This document shows, one piece after another, positions 47,879 to 61,600 of a DNA stretch of 64,000 nt (position 1 is the first letter of the stretch; every line of letters begins with the position of its first letter). Origin of the DNA: Tetrahymena thermophila SB210 (taxonomy: Eukaryota; Ciliophora; Oligohymenophorea; Hymenostomatida; Tetrahymenidae). Below the pieces are notes generated by a model. That model saw nothing but the letters and a program-made list of their open reading frames with translations, ran no database searches and was not told the DNA's origin. A program made the translations under genes and the position numbers. Where the stretch lies: positions 434,001 through 498,000 of the forward strand of contig NW_002476013.1 in assembly GCF_000189635.1 (NCBI RefSeq), given 5' to 3'.

Positions 47879-50800
47879 TCAATTCTTTAAAGAAGAGTTT
47901 AATGAAGAGAATGAACTAAAGAGCATTCTGTTACCAGAAGAATGGTTTAATTTACCATTTTTGAGTAAAGTAGATGTAACTATTTTGTTGCAAACATATC
48001 CAGCAAATGTAGTTACAATGTTCGAGCCCAAAGAGTTAACTAAGCAAGTATTATTTTTGCCTATGTCTTTCAAGTTATCTGAGAACTACTGTAAAAATCT
48101 AGTTTTTCTCCTATAAGGAGCTTCTGTCTTGGGATATTCTGAATTAAGATCGTGGTTGGAATCATCAAAATTTCTATCACTCTAAACTTCAAGTAAAAAT
48201 CCATTCATTTCAATATGTTTTGCACTGGAGGTGTCGTCTTGTGTTTGGGTGTTGTTCTACTTATCACTACTGTAGTTTGAATTAGCATTAAAATATTCGC
48301 ATTGTTTATCAAGTTCGTCAATTGTTTTTTATTCTTTAACTTATTTTTCGTTTTTGCTTGGAGAAGATTAATTTTAATTTCCTGCTTATTCTTCTTACTT
48401 GAAGTGATCATCTAATTGTTGACCATTATGAGATTATAAATCTCTTTCTTATTTATTTTAGTTATGATTTCTAGTCTATTCTGTGCTGCTTACAAAAATT
48501 TCTACCTCTTCCTCGAATTATTATTAAACTTCTTCTTCTTCTTCTAATTACTATTAAACCTCTTCTTCTCTTTTGTCTTGAGATTTTTATTTTTGGGTGA
48601 TGATTTCAACATTTTCTTCTTCATTTTTTGAAGCTAAATTTTAATGCTCCTATTAAAAGTGGTTAAATGCTTCTTGAATTTCATTTTCTTCTATGACGAT
48701 ATTAGCTGTGTATTACATTTAATTATTGCTTTAATTAGCTTAATTATCAATTACAGTCAATTTTTCTTAAGTTAATTCAGTTTATACATTTTCTATTCCA
48801 TTTTTAATATTTTTTTCTTCTTCTACAAGTTCTTTTTGCTAGCCATTAATGTTTTTATTGTCTTACTCTTAGGTATTTTTTTCAATTATTTGATTACTAT
48901 TCTAATCATCAGTCTTGTTTTCAGTTATAGTTTGTGATTTGTTATTTTCATCAACTTATTCTGCATTTTGCTCTATAATGTGCTTCTTTTAAAGTTACTC
49001 TAAGACTTTCTACTCTAAATCTGTTTCATATTACTAACCAAACTTTGATAAGTGATGTTGATTCTAATTTTCTTCCTCAAATTTTTCTAAGGCTGCGTCA
49101 ACGTCTTACTAAGTTAAATTTTCAGTGGGAGGTGGAGATTAGCAAGAAATTTTAGAAGCTAAACCTTCTTCTTCAATTTGTACAAAATCTTCTTCTTCCT
49201 TCTATTATAAAATTACGTCGCTTGAGATTTCTCTTTGATTTTCTTCTCTGCACTCATTTTATATTTATTAATCTTGCTTTTAGAATTGGTCAATCTCCTT
49301 TTACAATTCCTAATATTCACCTTTTTCAAAAGCTTCTTGTTACTCTGCAGTAAACTAAACAGGAACATACTCATCCAAATTAGAAATTCTTGGATAAACT
49401 TCATTTTCATTATGATCTTAAGAGTTTGATGAATCCTTCTTATTTTGCTCAGATTCATGATCTGCTTACTGTTATTCAGCAATAAGCTAGCCATCAAAAT
49501 TAGCATTCTATAAATCCCTTTCTTATCTTTAATTCTTATTTTGATTTCTTCTTGTCTATTAAGTAGGATTAATTTCTAAATCCATTTCAAATTCGATATC
49601 ATTTAAGATATCTGGATATTCTTTTTCTTCTTGTTATTATTATTGTTGTTGTTGTTGTATTTATTATGGCTATTACTATTCAACAACTTCTACTTTTTCT
49701 TCATAAACAACACTTTTCTTTTAGTTCATTTAATTTGAAGGTGTTTGCTCTTTTTGAACATTTTCTTTCCTTACATAAATGATAGTGTTTGATTTGCGAC
49801 CTTTATTTATTGATTCTCTTTAAATTTTATTTGATTATCTTTGATTGTTCTTTTTGTTTTCTTTTGAGCTTGGAGTTGCATTTGTACTTTTTGCTTATTT
49901 AGTTTTTTCTTCTTCTTTGTAATTAAACTCCTCACTTTCCATAATTGCTTCTTATTTTACTTCTTGTAAAGCTTAAATATCATGAACATGAACGGGCTTC
50001 TCTACCTATTATTCCTAATTTTACTGTAATTCTTAGGCAATTTAATGAATTTAATTTGTCAAATCCTGTGGATTTGTTTCTGAGCTCGAAATTGATGCTT
50101 TTCTGCTAGGTCTAAGTGATGAAGGAGCGAATTTGCTTAATCTAGAACTGTCATCTAATAGTGAAGGGAATGCCTAGCTAGTGGAATTTTCTTATTGGCC
50201 TATAAAATAATATGATAAGTTAATAATTTTGTATTTTATCTACAACAAAATAAATTCAATTTAAATTGTAGAAAATTTTTATTTAAAGTCAAATAAATTA
50301 AAAAATTCTAGACTGACTATTCAAAAATTTTAAGATTTGATTTTATTTTCTTTCTTTCTTTTTTATAGGAATTTCTAATAAAAATAAATTAAAAATGTTT
50401 AATTTATTTACAAAAACTGCTAACGTCCTAAGATTTCTTCTATAATAATTCGTAAGATTGTTCGACATTTTCGATTCCATCCCAGTTGCAAGAGAGCAAA
50501 AGATGAGCATCTGGAGTTCTAACGATTGAATGATTTCTTCTATTATTTCTAGCAATCATATTATCATTTTATCTTTTTAACATAGCTTGAATTTAAGCAT
50601 AATCTTTCTTTTGGGTAGTTTTAGGTTCTTTTTCACTTTTTCTTAAGTTGTCGCGTTGAAAATTTTTTTGGTTCTTTTGAGGACTATCTTCGAATTAATT
50701 ACCTTCATTAGTTGCATTTGTTTGGTCTGATTTGAGTTAATAAAATAAACTGCTTTTGGTCTAATTTTAAATTTGGCTACTGCCGCCTTAAGAATATCTC

Positions 50801-51440
50801 TCATTCTTTGGCTAAACAGATCCATTTCTATAATTATATCTATACTTTTATGTGTTTGTACCGTTTCCTTATAAGCTTTATCTCCCATTCATTTATAAAT
50901 TATTTGATGGTTCTTAGCTTTCATTTAAATTATTTGATTAACCTTGGTTTGACTGAGTTTGACTGTCAGTTTTATTACTTTCTTGACCTGCTTAAGATTA
51001 GTCAATTTCACTTTATAGCAATTTCTTAGGAACGTAAGTAGTTTTAAAGTGTCTGTTGTTTCTCTGTCCTTACTTGCGTTATTATTAATTATTATTATTA
51101 TTATTATTAGCTCTATCGGGTTTTTGTTATCTTTGCTAGCTGGTGCTGTCTTGTTCTAAATTATTTGATTACTCTACAAGTGGTTTATCAGAAGGCTTAG
51201 AGCTAAATTTACCAAAAGAAATTAAAATGATGGTAAAAAAACAATTAAATATTACACTTATTCTGAATTATTAGAATGAATAATCGGTTAGCTTTCCTTT
51301 TAAACATAAGTAGAGGCTTCATTGATTTTAACTTATGAAATTTTGACTTCTTCGTACTTTGGTGTTTTATCATCTTATAGAGCTTCCTTTTTAATATACT
51401 ATACTTGGTTTCTAGACTATGATTTAAAAGAAGATCTCAT
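47879..51440 (-). CDS. large Q/N/E-rich low-complexity protein
   Basis: Three exons (51440-51256, 51202-50412, 50199-47879) agree in phase and give 1098 residues, ending at TGA 47879-47881. It begins MRSSFKSQSRNQVQYIKKEA. The next part is Asn/Gln-rich, with an (ATT)n tract encoding poly-Asn followed by RNNRHFKTTYVPKKLLQSE and YRYNYRNG. A short conserved-looking patch is SIVRTPDAHLLLSCNWDGIE. Then come Ser-rich LLDDSSRLSKFAPSSLRPSR and a long Glu/Gln-rich region (for example YVPVQFTAEQQEAFEKGEYQ). The C-terminus is less repetitive (NNTCLVNSLGSNIVTTFAG). It is largely disordered by composition. The family is unknown; a role in RNP or granule assembly is possible from composition alone. Confidence 0.8.
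51080..51112. repeat. (ATT)n microsatellite encoding poly-Asn
   Basis: Tandem TAT/ATT triplets on the plus strand, read as a run of Asn followed by Gln in the minus-strand protein. Likely length-variable between strains. Confidence 0.7.
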
Positions 51441-53648
51441 TTAATTATTTATGGTTGTTTATTATCTTGGGAAGAAAATAATGAATGGCGAAAGAATTTA
51501 TTTTCTTTTTGCTTTCTTTATTTGTTAAACACTGAGGTATAAATTTCAAAGATTTATTTTTTAATTATTTTTTTCAGTGTTTTTCATTCAACTTAAAGCC
51601 TATATCCAAATATTAAAATAGATGATTAGAATATTAAATTCTTCTTATTTGAAAGGAACAATCTATTCCAAATGCAGGCAATTTAATACATTTGTTTATA
51701 TAAATTAATCAACCTACATAAAAGTTTGTTTTTATTTATTTAATTAATATTTGAGTGTTTTTTCTTTTATTTACTTATTGAATCGGTAGCCAATCAGACG
51801 GCCAGCCTTGTCAATAATTATTTATTTAAATTATTTTTTGCTAGTCTCACTTAGCAAAATCAATCTTAATTAATTGACTCTTTTGCTTTTGATTTCATTT
51901 AAATATATATTTTTTATCAAAATTAAGCTAACGCTCTTTTAATAAAAACACGCTTCTAATTTTTTTAATATTTTCTTGATTCATCTCATCTAATTTAAAT
52001 ATTGCATGATTGTTTTCATCTGGCGATGACATCTGTGCAAATTTTAATTAACTAAATAATTTAACAATATTAAATAAGTGATGCAACAAAACTTTTAAAT
52101 TTACTTGTTTCTTACATATTAATTAAATTATGTTCATAATTTATTTTTTTAACCTATTCTATTATCGTTAAAGTTTTCAATTATTTTTTTATTTATTTGT
52201 TAAACTTTCTTTTGCCAACTCTAACTAATAAAAGAATTAATATTTTGAATAAAGTATTTAAGAAACAAGAGTCTATTTTCCTTATCAGCCTGTTTTTAAT
52301 AATTTTTTTGTTATAGTTGGTGTCATTACAATAATTCTTTTATATGGATTATATTATTACGATTAATTGAGGTCGATTAAATTTGTTCATAAAACTCTTA
52401 AAAACGTAAATAAAAACAAAAAGATACACATGGTAATAATATTAATAATTATTATTATTTATTTATTTATAATTATGGTAAACGAATAAATCAAATTTAG
52501 TTTTTTTATTTCTTTTGATTTCTAAAATTAAATAATTATATTTCAACCTGCTTTATTTTCTCATCCTTTTTTCGTAATATAAGATACTAGACTTTTTTAA
52601 TTATTTTAGGATCTGTTTTCAATTTTTATTTTAATCCTTAAAATAGTTTTATAATTATCTAAGAATGCTATTCTCCATTTAAAAATTATTATTTTTAGTT
52701 AGCATAAAACAGATAATTTTATAGATTTTATATAATAATTTGATTTGGTGAATAAATATAATTAAGTAAATTAGAATATTTAATTTATTATTCTAATAAT
52801 TAAGATAGTATTTATAATAAATTCTAAATAATTTCTAATAAATAAAAGCGATAATTAAACATTTTTATTTATTATATAATGGACAGTCATATTTATCAAA
52901 AATAATAATTCCGTTTTTACAAAATCAATTAATTTTTTAAATCTATTTATTCACTTTAAATACACTTTTACTAAGCAAGATTCTATTTTGAGAATAAATT
53001 TTTATTTTATATTTTGGTTATATCATTTATCAACAGCATTAAAAATTAATATTCAAATTTAATAGTTTATGAAAATTTAAAATATTTCGAGATAAAATAT
53101 TCATATAATCCCAAAGATAATTAATTATGATTAAATTATTTTAATTTTTTTTTTATGATAATAGCTTAATATTTTAAAAAATAAATATTACAAAATTAAT
53201 TAATTTAAAAAAAGATGTAGCATAAGCACAATAAATATAAATAATCTTTCTTTCTTTCTTTCTTTTTATTAATTAATTTTTATTTATGATTTTAATGTTT
53301 GTTTGTTTATTTATTTTTTATTTGATTTTAATTAATTTTATTTAATTCTTTTATTAATTTTTATTTTTTTATGATTTTTATGAATTTCTTTTATTTTTCT
53401 TATTATTCTTTTTCTTTTTTATTTTTTTCTTTCTTTTTTAAGATACTCAAGCTAAGCACGCATTATAAATCTCAATTAAGCCTCATCTTGTTCAAATATG
53501 CTGATTTATATCTTTCTATTTATTTCCTAGTTAAAAAATACTAATTATATATATTTGTAGGTCTGTCTAATAAAGAATTTGTTATTTATGATTTTATTTT
53601 TTTTAATTATTTTGATATAACCTCTTCTCCTTGCTAAATAACAATTTT
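51441..53648. other. long AT-rich intergenic region
   Basis: Divergent spacer upstream of the Q/N-rich gene. A CTTTCTTTCTTTCTTTC tract lies near 53247 and T-rich low-complexity sequence near 53330-53440. No coding signal. Confidence 0.5.
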
Positions 53649-54164
53649 ATGGAGGATTAAGTGGTTTGTATGAGTTTTATTAGCAGTAATTAAGTCATTT
53701 TATAATTAGTTAAATTTGTGGATTTGATTTTTTTCTTAAGTTTAGTGATTCCTCCAAATTATGCATCTTATCAAATGAAATCTGATTGTTTGAATGTACC
53801 TAGACTTTGTCTAGATCAGAAATCAAATGAGTAAAATAGCTCTAAGATGGTCACTAAACTTGAGAGAGGGTATTAAAAACTTTAATAAATGATATCATTT
53901 TTTAATGATAACTGGAAATTACTAACTAATAATCTCATATCATCCACTTACTTTTTTTCACAAAAATTTCTTAGTGAATTTCTTTTTAATTAAATATTTA
54001 TTTTCTAAATAATTCAAATCAAATTTTCCACTTTTTTCTCTGTTGTGAATTGCTTTATTTTACCCAAAATAATTCCATTCAAAATTAATTAATTTATTTA
54101 AATTATCCCACTAAATATGCATTTTTTTTGCTAATTAAGTTTCTTTTATAACATAAACAGATGA
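53649..54164 (+). CDS. tentative small protein
   Basis: Frame open from ATG 53649 to TGA about 54164. The convincing part is residues about 33-90: IPPNYASYQMKSDCLNVPRL, then CLDQKSNEQNSSKMVTKLER. The first 30 codons include a hydrophobic stretch (VDLIFFLSLVI) that could be a signal anchor or an intron, since GTGG...CTTAAG borders are available. The last 70 codons look like background, so the true end may be earlier through an intron starting after GAGAGAGG. Family unknown. Confidence 0.3.
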
Positions 54165-54304
54165 TTGCCTTTTAATTTTTATAAAATTTCACAAAATTAT
54201 AAAACACAAAATGTATATTTTTTATTTACAAGAAATAAATAAATAATTATATTTATGATAAAATAATTATTAAATTTATATTTATATACTTAATTCGGAA
54301 AAAA

Positions 54305-57300
54305 TCAAGAAATATGCATGAGCTCTTAGATATATTTATCTCTTAACTTCATCTCAAATTAAATATCTTTAAAGAGTGTCTTATCTGCATCTGTATTATA
54401 CTCCTATAGTTCTTAATCCCAATGCATAAAATCTTGAGCTATAATTTTAGTTTATTTTGTTACATAATCTGTCTCTTCTTTTGCCATTTCTCTTGTTTAT
54501 TATTACAGTTAATTCACCTATTAAAACAAACTACCTGCCTTTTTTCTTACTTCAATATTTTAGGCCTATATTATAAGTTTTAAAAAAAATATCAAATTAA
54601 AATTTAATTAATTAATTTATTTATTTAAAATTGAAATTAAATATTTGATTTACATAAAATATTGTTGAATTTTATTATTTTTTAAATTATTTTAATTTAA
54701 TTTTACATTTTATCTTTTTCTTTCAGAAAATGCAGAAGATGAGGAAGTTAAAGGAAACTTAAATATTTTTTAGTCTTTTTTGATAGCACTAGAAACTGTT
54801 GATGTATCAGGTGAGCTATTGAAGTCAAACGTTTGTTAATTAGTTTTTAACGATTGATAAAGGCTTTTTCTTTAAGACCTACTACTTAAAATGTCGTTGA
54901 TTTTTAAATCTTAAGAAAGCATATTTTGCAAATTTTGACTGCTTTTTAATTATTAACAGCTTTTTGATTTATTTAATTATTCTCCTTTTGTTTAACTCAC
55001 ATTGTTATCTTTTAAACTTAATTTGGAAGATGGACGACTACCATCGAATTTTTTAACAGGAATTGAATACCTTCTTTATGAAAAGTTCATTTATTTTTTT
55101 TACAATACGTTTATTTGCTTATCTTAAACAATACTATCAAAGGGTACTTTATTTTCTTATTTATCTTAAAATAATAACTGTTTATTGTTTTAATCTTTTA
55201 TGGATAAAATTTTATTTTAACTTTATTTAATATTTTCTTTAAGCAAATTTCTTGAGCTGTTTGAAAGTTGTTGGGTATGTTTTTACTTGATGCTTTACAT
55301 TTCTGTTGAAAAATTATCTTTGCTATTCGGACTCAAGATTGGAGATTTTTAAAACTATTCTGCATTATAAAATTGTAAGACTGGAATAGAAAATCTTCTT
55401 GAAGGAAATGCAGCATTTTAAGAAATATTTTAAAGTTAAATGATATTTTCTTCAAATATAGAATCAGAGCTTTTTTTAGATTTTAGATCAATTTTTTAAA
55501 AGTTTTGATTCACAGGACTTAAAATTTTATTAAAAGAACTATTAATAGGCATATCATTTAAATTATATTAATTATCACTTAAAGCACCAATTAAGTTGCT
55601 TTTCATTTCATTTTTATTTTAGTTCTTTATATTTTAATAGCGATCGTTCTTACTAAATGTAAGCGGTCTAGGTTAAATAACTCTAAATTTTCTAATATTA
55701 GGAATATTACTTAGATTTTAATCTATTTTATCTAAATCTTTCTGGATATAATTTATTTATTTTTCAATATTATTCTTGAGTTCAAATTATCTCATCAAAC
55801 CTAGTTTTTATCTAATATCATCTATTCTATCTTATCTTTATTCTAATTTTTATTTATGTTTCTTAAGTTCTGCCATTTCTGCTTCTTTTCTTTTTAATTC
55901 TAACAAAGCTGGCATGAATTCGCTCTTTATTTATAAAATTAATATTATTTTATTTTTATAAAAAATTAAGTGGAATATTAACTAAATATCTTTATCTTTA
56001 TCTACCGTTTCATCAATAATTAATTACTTTCAGGTTTATTTGTTAAATTATATTTTTTATTTAAATAAAAAATTCTAAATATAAATAATTAATTTTTGAG
56101 ATGTCTTGGTTAACTATGAATTTTTTATTCTAATAAGAGGATTTTAAAGTAAATTAGAGTGAATATTTTCTATCATTTTAATTTAAATTTAGTAAAACTG
56201 CTTATAAAGCATTTTAACTAATTTAAGAAGTATTTCTATTCAAAAAATTTATTTATTTAATTAAATTATAAAAGCCTAAATATAAATAATTTTTGAGGTA
56301 CTTTGGCTATCTATATTAACTATACTAGTAAGAAGACTTGATAATAACATTTTTGAGTAAATATTTACTATTATTTTAATAATTATTCTAAAAATTTATT
56401 TGCTAAGCTAAATTTTTGATTTAAATTAAAAAATTCTAAAAAAAAATAATTTTTTAGATATCCTACTTCTCTATAATATTATTTTATTGAATTTTTTGCA
56501 TGAATAAAATTATTTTTTAAACGTTTTAATCAATAAGTAGCCGATTTATTTTTAATTATTTTAATATTTTTAAATGATTAAAATATAATTAATTTATATA
56601 CATAATCACTTTTAAAAATAAGTTATAATTAAAATTCAACTTTTTAATAAAATTAACTACCTATGAATCAAAGTTGCTCTTTAGAAGAGTGTCTTCAAAA
56701 TGAAAAAGGGATTTTGATTTTTTTCTATGCATATCATTCTATTCAAGTATTTAATTTGCAGAGTTATTATTTTAGTTTTATGGAGTTTGTGATTCTCTTT
56801 TTTATAATGAAAGACTAGATTGTAGATCTTCTGGGAGTAAATCATTAAATGGAATTTAAAATCCTTTATTTATTGAAGACCATGTTTTATCTTTGGCATT
56901 TGGACTTTAAGAAACAGGTGAAAGCAAGCTATTTCTTGGAGAATCTAAAAATTAATTTTATTTTTGTTTCTGCTTTTCAATCCTTTCTTGAATTGTTTAA
57001 ATTCTGCTTTTCTTTTTGTCTTATGCGTTATTTGACTGAAGGGCTTAATTTATTTCGTTTTCATCATTTTCTTAAATTTGAAATTATTTTCTTTATTTAT
57101 TTAAATATGTGTAAAGCAATCAAAATTATAAAGCTTTTAGTTTTAAATTCAAAATTACTTCTTCTTAGGCTTAGGTTATAGCTAAGAGTTATAAATTGCT
57201 TATCTTATTTGTTTTGTTTTAAAAAGAAACTCTTGATTGTTTTCATAAGTTTCATCAACCAATGGACTTTAAACAAGTTTTATGCTTCTAAAATCTACTT

Positions 57301-57595
57301 AATTATTGAATTCATTATCGTCTTTATCTTTATGATCAACATAAAATATCTAAGAATTGCTTTTTTCTTATTTATTCTTGTTTAATATCTCATCACTCAC
57401 GATTTCATTTTTAACACTTTATTTATTTTTCCCCTTCATTAACCTTTCTGAGTAAATTTCTTCCATCATTTAAAAAACATTTTGCATTCTTTTCAACTGC
57501 TTAGGAGGAGGACCGATCCTAATTTGTCTCAACCTCCTTATTTCCAATATTCGCTGTTCCTCTTTTCTTGATCTCTTCTTTTAAATTTTTTCCAT
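54305..57595 (-). CDS. coiled-coil / disordered protein with duplicated RR[FY]SIPV motifs
   Basis: Five exons (57595-57159, 57090-56661, 56026-55983, 55922-54707, 54565-54305) agree in phase and give 795 residues. The N-terminus is strongly basic and helical (MEKIQKKRSRKEEQRILEIR, then IGPPPKQLKRMQNVFQMMEE). Middle coiled-coil segments are ALLELKRKEAEMAELKKHKQ and ELKNNIEKQINYIQKDLDKI. Between and after these are Ser/Asn-rich stretches with two near-identical motifs, PSRRFSIPVLQF and SQRRYSIPVKKF, each carrying an RRxS basophilic-kinase consensus. The C-terminus is helical and acidic (QTKIIAQDFMHWDQELQEYN). No known domain recognised; cytoskeletal or basal-body association is only a guess from composition. 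The smallest exon (44 nt) is the least certain. Confidence 0.75.
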
Positions 57596-58636
57596 AGTAT
57601 AAACTATATTTTGGGAAAATAATTTTTATATTTAAGCACTTTGGGTTATTTACAATCAATTTAAAATAACTTAGATTAATTACAAATTGTTTTTCTTTCT
57701 TCTACTATTAATATCTTATAATTTAATTAATTTAAGGTGCTAGTTTTTAATCATAGATTTTTTCATTCAATATTTACTAATTCAACTCACAAATACTGTC
57801 AGTTTTTTTGCAAGTTTTGTTATTAATTTAATTTTTCAAATTACACTTTAGTAAAAATACTTCTTTTGTAATTTTCATAAATTCTTAACTTAAAATTTAG
57901 TCTTTCTAGTTTACTACTTATTTACAAATAAAATATTAATAATTTGTATCCCTACAATTAACTTATTATAATACTTCATTCTTTATATTTAGAATTGTGA
58001 TAACTGTGAATGTTCATATATTAGGACTGTTTTTTAAAATATTTGAAATGTTATTTAATTAATGGGTAAGAAATAACTTTAAGTGAGGCCTCTAAACCGA
58101 AATTTACCTCAATATATGAACACTGACAGTATTTATATTTAATATAAAATTTACTATTCTGATGGTAATAATTTAATTTTGTATAATAATAATAAATAAT
58201 TAATATATTATTTTAATATAAATGTTTATCAATTTAAACACTTAAAGATTATTTATCTTTAAAACAAATATTAAATATTTGTAAAACTTCAAAAGATTTA
58301 AATTATTTTTTAGATTTTAGACTTGGTTTATAGAATTATCTACAATAATCTAAAATTTTAAATAGTATAAATTATAAATAGCATTTTTTAATTTTTCCAG
58401 TCAAATATCGCTTTATTTTTAATGACATTATTAATTTTAATAGATTATAAAAAAAACAGTAAATTTTTGCTTAAGTTAATAATAACTATTAATTGGGTTT
58501 TCAAGCAAGATATTGTTGTTATATATTTATTAAATTATTATTTGATTGATTTTTGTTTTATAATAAATCAGATATTATCCAAGTAATAAAATTTTATTAG
58601 CTTTAGTAGTTTTAAAAATAGTTTTTAGCAGGTATT
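57596..58636. other. divergent intergenic region with nested inverted repeats
   Basis: Promoter spacer between the coiled-coil gene (-) and the DZIP1-like gene (+). It holds two nested perfect inverted repeats (57791-58134 and 58011-58122). No coding frame. Confidence 0.5.
57791..58134. repeat. nested perfect inverted repeats
   Basis: Outer arms AAATACTGTCAGT (57791-57803) and ACTGACAGTATTT (58122-58134). Inner arms TGTTCATATATT (58011-58022) and AATATATGAACA (58111-58122). The inner hairpin has an 88-nt loop with some GC (GAGGCCTCTAAACCG). Confidence 0.7.
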
Positions 58637-61600
58637 ATGAGCGAATAGGAAGCGAGTGATAAGATGACTTTTAAAGCTTATGCTTAACTGCCTTATAAGC
58701 CTTTTAAGTTTACAGAGCCAACAGAATAGTTAAATTTGAGACTAGTGGCAAATATTGACCCTGATTAGTTGTATTATAGAGGAGATTTAGATTAGGCTTC
58801 TGCTGTTTTGAAAAATTTTGTAAACAGCCACATTCCAGAGGAAATGGATTACGAAATGTTTAATAAATTATTTAGACTATCATAATTAGCAATTGAATAC
58901 TACTCTTAAGAGTAGGCTAATAGATAACAAGTAATAGATGACTAATACTTGAAATATAAATAGTTGTAGGAATAAGAAAAGAATTTAAATGAATTAAAGA
59001 TAAAACACAATGAAAAGAAAGAAACTTATAAAGTAATAAAATAAAAATAGCTTTTTCAAAAATTTTAAATGAATTAAAATGTTTTTTATTTTAAATATAA
59101 GGAACAAATCAAGTAACTTAGCAAAAAGATCAAAGAAATGAAAAAAGAGGCAGAAAGAATTGGTAGTTACAAATGTGTTTATTGTTCTAAGGCATATAGA
59201 GATAAAGATGGATTAGATTCTCATGTAAAGAGAAGACATTTAGATATGCTTAATGAGATATAGGTAATATAAAATTATTTTTTTTAAGACATCAGCTTCA
59301 ATTAATTATTAAAAACAATTATAATGTAAATTAAAGGAAACAAAGGACATGATTAAAGAGCGCTAAGACCCAATTTATTAGCTAAAAAAGAAGCAACAAG
59401 ATGAAATTAGAGAATAAAACAAAATACAATTAGAAAGACTCTAAGAATTACAAAAGTAGCTTGAGCAGGCTAAGATAAACGAAGCCAAATTGGTAGAATA
59501 AATTACTAGTAAGCTTCAATAAGATTTTGATATGAAAATAAGCTAAGTTATTACATTACAAAACGAAGAAAAGTAAAAAGAAATAGAGAAATCTTCAAAA
59601 ATTTTACAATAAAAGGAAGAGATTTAACAGAAAAATTAGATAAAAGAATAAGAGATAAACACTTATTTAGAAAAAATGAATCAAAATCTAGAGAATTTCT
59701 AAAAAAAGTAAATTTAATTTAATCAAATTCAGATAATTTACTTTTTTTTGATAAAAGCTTTTCAAAAATTTAAGAGTAGCAAGAAAAAATGACCAAATAG
59801 CAAGAAGAATACACTAAATAATTAGATAAAATTTCACAAAATTAAGAAGAGTTAAAAAAATCATCACTTTAACAATCAGCTCTTGTAATAAAAAATATTT
59901 TTATATTTATAATTAAATTTTAATTGAAAAATATTATTTATATTTATTAAGATTAAAGAATAACAAAGTATGTACGTTGGTAATATTGTATCTAACAAAA
60001 CTGTACCTTTGCCTATCAATACAAAATAAAATTCGAAATAAGGTTTAATTTTTTTTAAATAAAAATAATATTTACTCATATTTTTTTATATTCAGAACAA
60101 TTTCCTGTATAAGCTCATCCAACAGCTGATTTTTAAAATGCCACTAAATAGCCTAAAACTTTCTTTAACCAAGAAGAAGAAGATTCCTTTTTAAATAACA
60201 ACAGCTCAGTTATTGACGACTAATAAATAAGAGAATTTAAAGGTTTGAACCCAAAATCAGGATTTTTATAAGCAAAGGTAATCCACATAGGAGATTTAGA
60301 AGATGATTTTGATAGCGAAGACGAAAACAGAAAGTCATATTTAAAATAAAAATAAGAAAGTGAGATTAGAAATCAGATCTAGCAAGAGTTAAAAAGTAAG
60401 TATTTGAACTATGAATAAATTATTTAATGAAAAATTAATTAACAAATTATTTTAAAAATTTTTGATTGAAAATAGATGACAAATAAGACTAGAGTAAAGT
60501 TAATCCTAAATCTTAGACTTACATTTACCAAGATCCTTCGAACATGAGCATTGAAAATAATAACAAAAATTAAAATGGAGTTAAAAGTTTAAGCACAATA
60601 CAGGATTAAGATTTGTTTGGTTTATAAAGAATGAGCTAAACTTAAATAGACGACGATAAATAAAAGCTTAAAAATATGAATAATACTAAAACAGTTTCAA
60701 AGAAATAAATAGAAGAGTAGAATAAAATTGATGAATCTGAAGAGAAATTATACTTTTAGAGTGAAAGCAACAATACTCAAGAAACTCCTAGATAGCCAAA
60801 TGTTTTGTCTAACTAAATGAGTTTCGGAGCTAAAGGGCTTGAAGTTGGTTCCGAATAAAATCTAGGAAGAAAGAGCATGTTCAGCAGCTAAAAAGGGAAA
60901 AAATTAGATGAATTGCATATTTCAGAATAACCTAGCAAAGAACAATAAAAAAGTCTTGCTAATTCTGAAAGAGAGTAAAATGATAAAAAAGATAAAAAAG
61001 AAAATAAAAATAAAGGAGACAAAAAAGACTCTTTTAGCATCAGTGATGAAGAAATTAATTCAAGTTCAAGCAGTTTATCAGATATTTCAGCAAGGATGAA
61101 AGACAACTATAAAAAAAAGAACAAAAATTCAAATCATTCATCAAAAAAATCAATTGGAAATGTAAAAGACATACCTTCTCCTCATCCTAAGGATGATAAG
61201 GACAGCAAATCCAAGCAAATATTAAAGAAAAGTTCAAACTAATTTGAAGAGGATTCAAAAAACACTAGCAAAAATTAAATAGAGGACGATAAAAGAAAAA
61301 AAAGCTAGGAAGTTAATCAAAATAGCTAAAATAATTCATTTGGAATATTTAAAAAAGATTTAAATGAAGCTAAGGGTTAGCTAAATATTTCAGATAATTA
61401 AAAGCTAAAAGAAAACAATGCCAATAAAGAAGAAGAACCAAATAATAAACCAAAAGAAGAAAATGTTAAAACAAAAGAATCAGAAGAGTCTTCCTTCTTG
61501 AGAAGAGGCTCTAAAGATTCATTTACAAACCTGTAATAGTCTCCCAGAGAATCCAAGAATCAAATATCATAAAAAGATACTTCAAATGATTAAAAATAAT

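Noticed and set aside
47883-48400. Long open plus-strand frame starting FKEEFNEENELKSILLPEEW
   Set aside because: It is the antisense of the Q/N-rich gene. The minus frame continues for 774 codons in that exon and joins upstream exons in phase.
49213-49506. Met/Leu/Lys-rich minus-strand ORF
   Set aside because: Wrong-frame shadow of the Glu/Gln-rich region of the large minus-strand gene.
56849-57181. 110-residue plus-strand hydrophobic ORF
   Set aside because: Antisense to exons 1-2 of the RR[FY]SIPV protein, whose exons agree in phase.
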